From Chloroflexota bacterium (GTDB lineage: Bacteria; Chloroflexota; Limnocylindria; Limnocylindrales; CSP1-4), in assembly GCA_004298915.1 (NCBI GenBank), contig SCTE01000190.1:1-6186 (forward strand): DNA of 6,186 bases, in the 5' to 3' direction. The notes under the pieces are model-generated. The model searched no databases. It worked only from the letters and a program-made list of their open reading frames with translations, and was not told where the DNA came from. The stretch's first letter is position 1. The number at the start of each line of letters is the position of its first letter. The position numbers and the translations under genes were made by a program. This document shows positions 5,855 through 6,186 of this stretch, in pieces.

Positions 5855-6186
5855 TCGGCGGAGAGCACCCACAGCCGGGCCGCAAAGTCCCCGGACGGTG
5901 TCTCGTGGCCTGCAGCCGCCGACCGGACGACGAGGCCGGCGGCCATGAGGAGGTCTCCGCCGAATCGGACCTCGGCAGGGCTCCGGGACGGCGGGTGGCC
6001 GGTGCCCGTCGACCACTCCTCAACACGGTACGTGAGCGCACCGTCGAGGCCGCGAAGCCGGAGGCGATCCGGCGGCTGGACCGGTTGCGCGAGGATTCGG
6101 ACGTGGGCGACGATCGCCGTCCGTTGGTCCGGCGCGACGACCATCCAGGCGGCATCCTCGTTGCCGGCCGGACTGCGCAGGCGAAT
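5851..6186 (-). CDS. Alpha-galactosidase (GH36-like), C-terminal fragment cut by the window edge
   Basis: The last 111 residues of a gene that enters from the right edge on the minus strand. The frame stays open past the internal ATG at 6144 (fourteen further codons, IRLRSPAGNEDAAW), so that ATG is not the start. The pattern matches the C-terminal beta-sandwich domain of GH36 alpha-galactosidases: AAWMVVAPDQRTAIVAHVRIL, then RLRLRGLDGALTYRVEEW, then FGGDLLMAAGLVV, then GDFAARLWVL at the very end. In complete members (about 700 residues) the catalytic barrel lies before this part; it is outside the window, so active-site residues cannot be checked. The enzyme would remove terminal alpha-1,6-linked galactose from melibiose or raffinose-type sugars. 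The stop is 13 bases from the galK stop, in convergent orientation, which supports a role supplying galactose to GalK. I recognise this from pattern only; another GH36-clan glycosidase is possible. Confidence 0.78.
   Translation of the reverse strand: MRLRSPAGNEDAAWMVVAPDQRTAIVAHVRILAQPVQPPDRLRLRGLDGALTYRVEEWSTGTGHPPSRSPAEVRFGGDLLMAAGLVVRSAAAGHETPSGDFAARLWVLSAD

Noticed and set aside
5598..6155. Minus-strand open frame (185 residues) over the end of galK and the right edge
   Set aside because: A neighbouring minus frame (5851-6186) has the GH36 C-terminal pattern and stays open to the edge, whereas this one is Arg/Ser/Pro-rich and overlaps galK.
1..6186. High number of GATC sites, about 78 by eye against roughly 18 expected from base composition alone
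   Set aside because: Most are an Ile codon ATC after a codon ending in G, in Ile-rich membrane proteins. Codon preference can explain most of the excess. A codon-shuffled comparison would be needed before calling it a methylation-related signal.

Overview
This is a high-GC bacterial window (roughly two-thirds G+C or more, with strong G/C preference at third codon positions). It is densely coded, with gaps of 9 to about 80 bases. Composition and the apparent scarcity of Shine-Dalgarno sequences suggest Actinomycetota or a high-GC Chloroflexota lineage. No taxonomic marker is present, so this is inference only. No RNA genes, mobile elements or CRISPR arrays were seen.

Left part (1-2356, + strand): the 3' part of an ABC-2 type transporter permease, probably 12-TM with an internally duplicated architecture, enters from the left edge. 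Nine bases after its stop comes a TTG-started EamA/DMT-family transporter, probably in the same transcript. The cognate ATPase is presumably upstream, outside the window.

Middle (2407-3336, - strand): a second EamA/DMT transporter, of a different subtype, converges on the first. A GC-rich hairpin lies in the 50-base gap between them. Its start faces a divergent intergenic region of about 79 bases (3337-3415). That region holds two TANNNT-type -10 boxes, each exactly 6 bases from an ATG on its own strand, and two inverted repeats. The geometry fits leaderless transcription in both directions.

Right part (3413-6186): an MFS permease of the LacY/nucleoside-symporter-like kind, then galactokinase (galK) 13 bases later on the same strand. 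Converging on galK from the right edge is the C-terminal 111 residues of a GH36-type alpha-galactosidase on the - strand. Read together, this looks like a compact alpha-galactoside utilisation locus: the permease imports a galactoside or galactose, the alpha-galactosidase frees galactose, and GalK phosphorylates it to enter the Leloir pathway. galT, galE and a dedicated regulator are not in view. The permease's substrate is inferred only from its neighbours.

Nothing here is clearly a new biological system. The points most worth a second look are the paired leaderless-type promoters with overlapping dyads, and the pairing of an unassigned MFS permease with galK and alpha-galactosidase.
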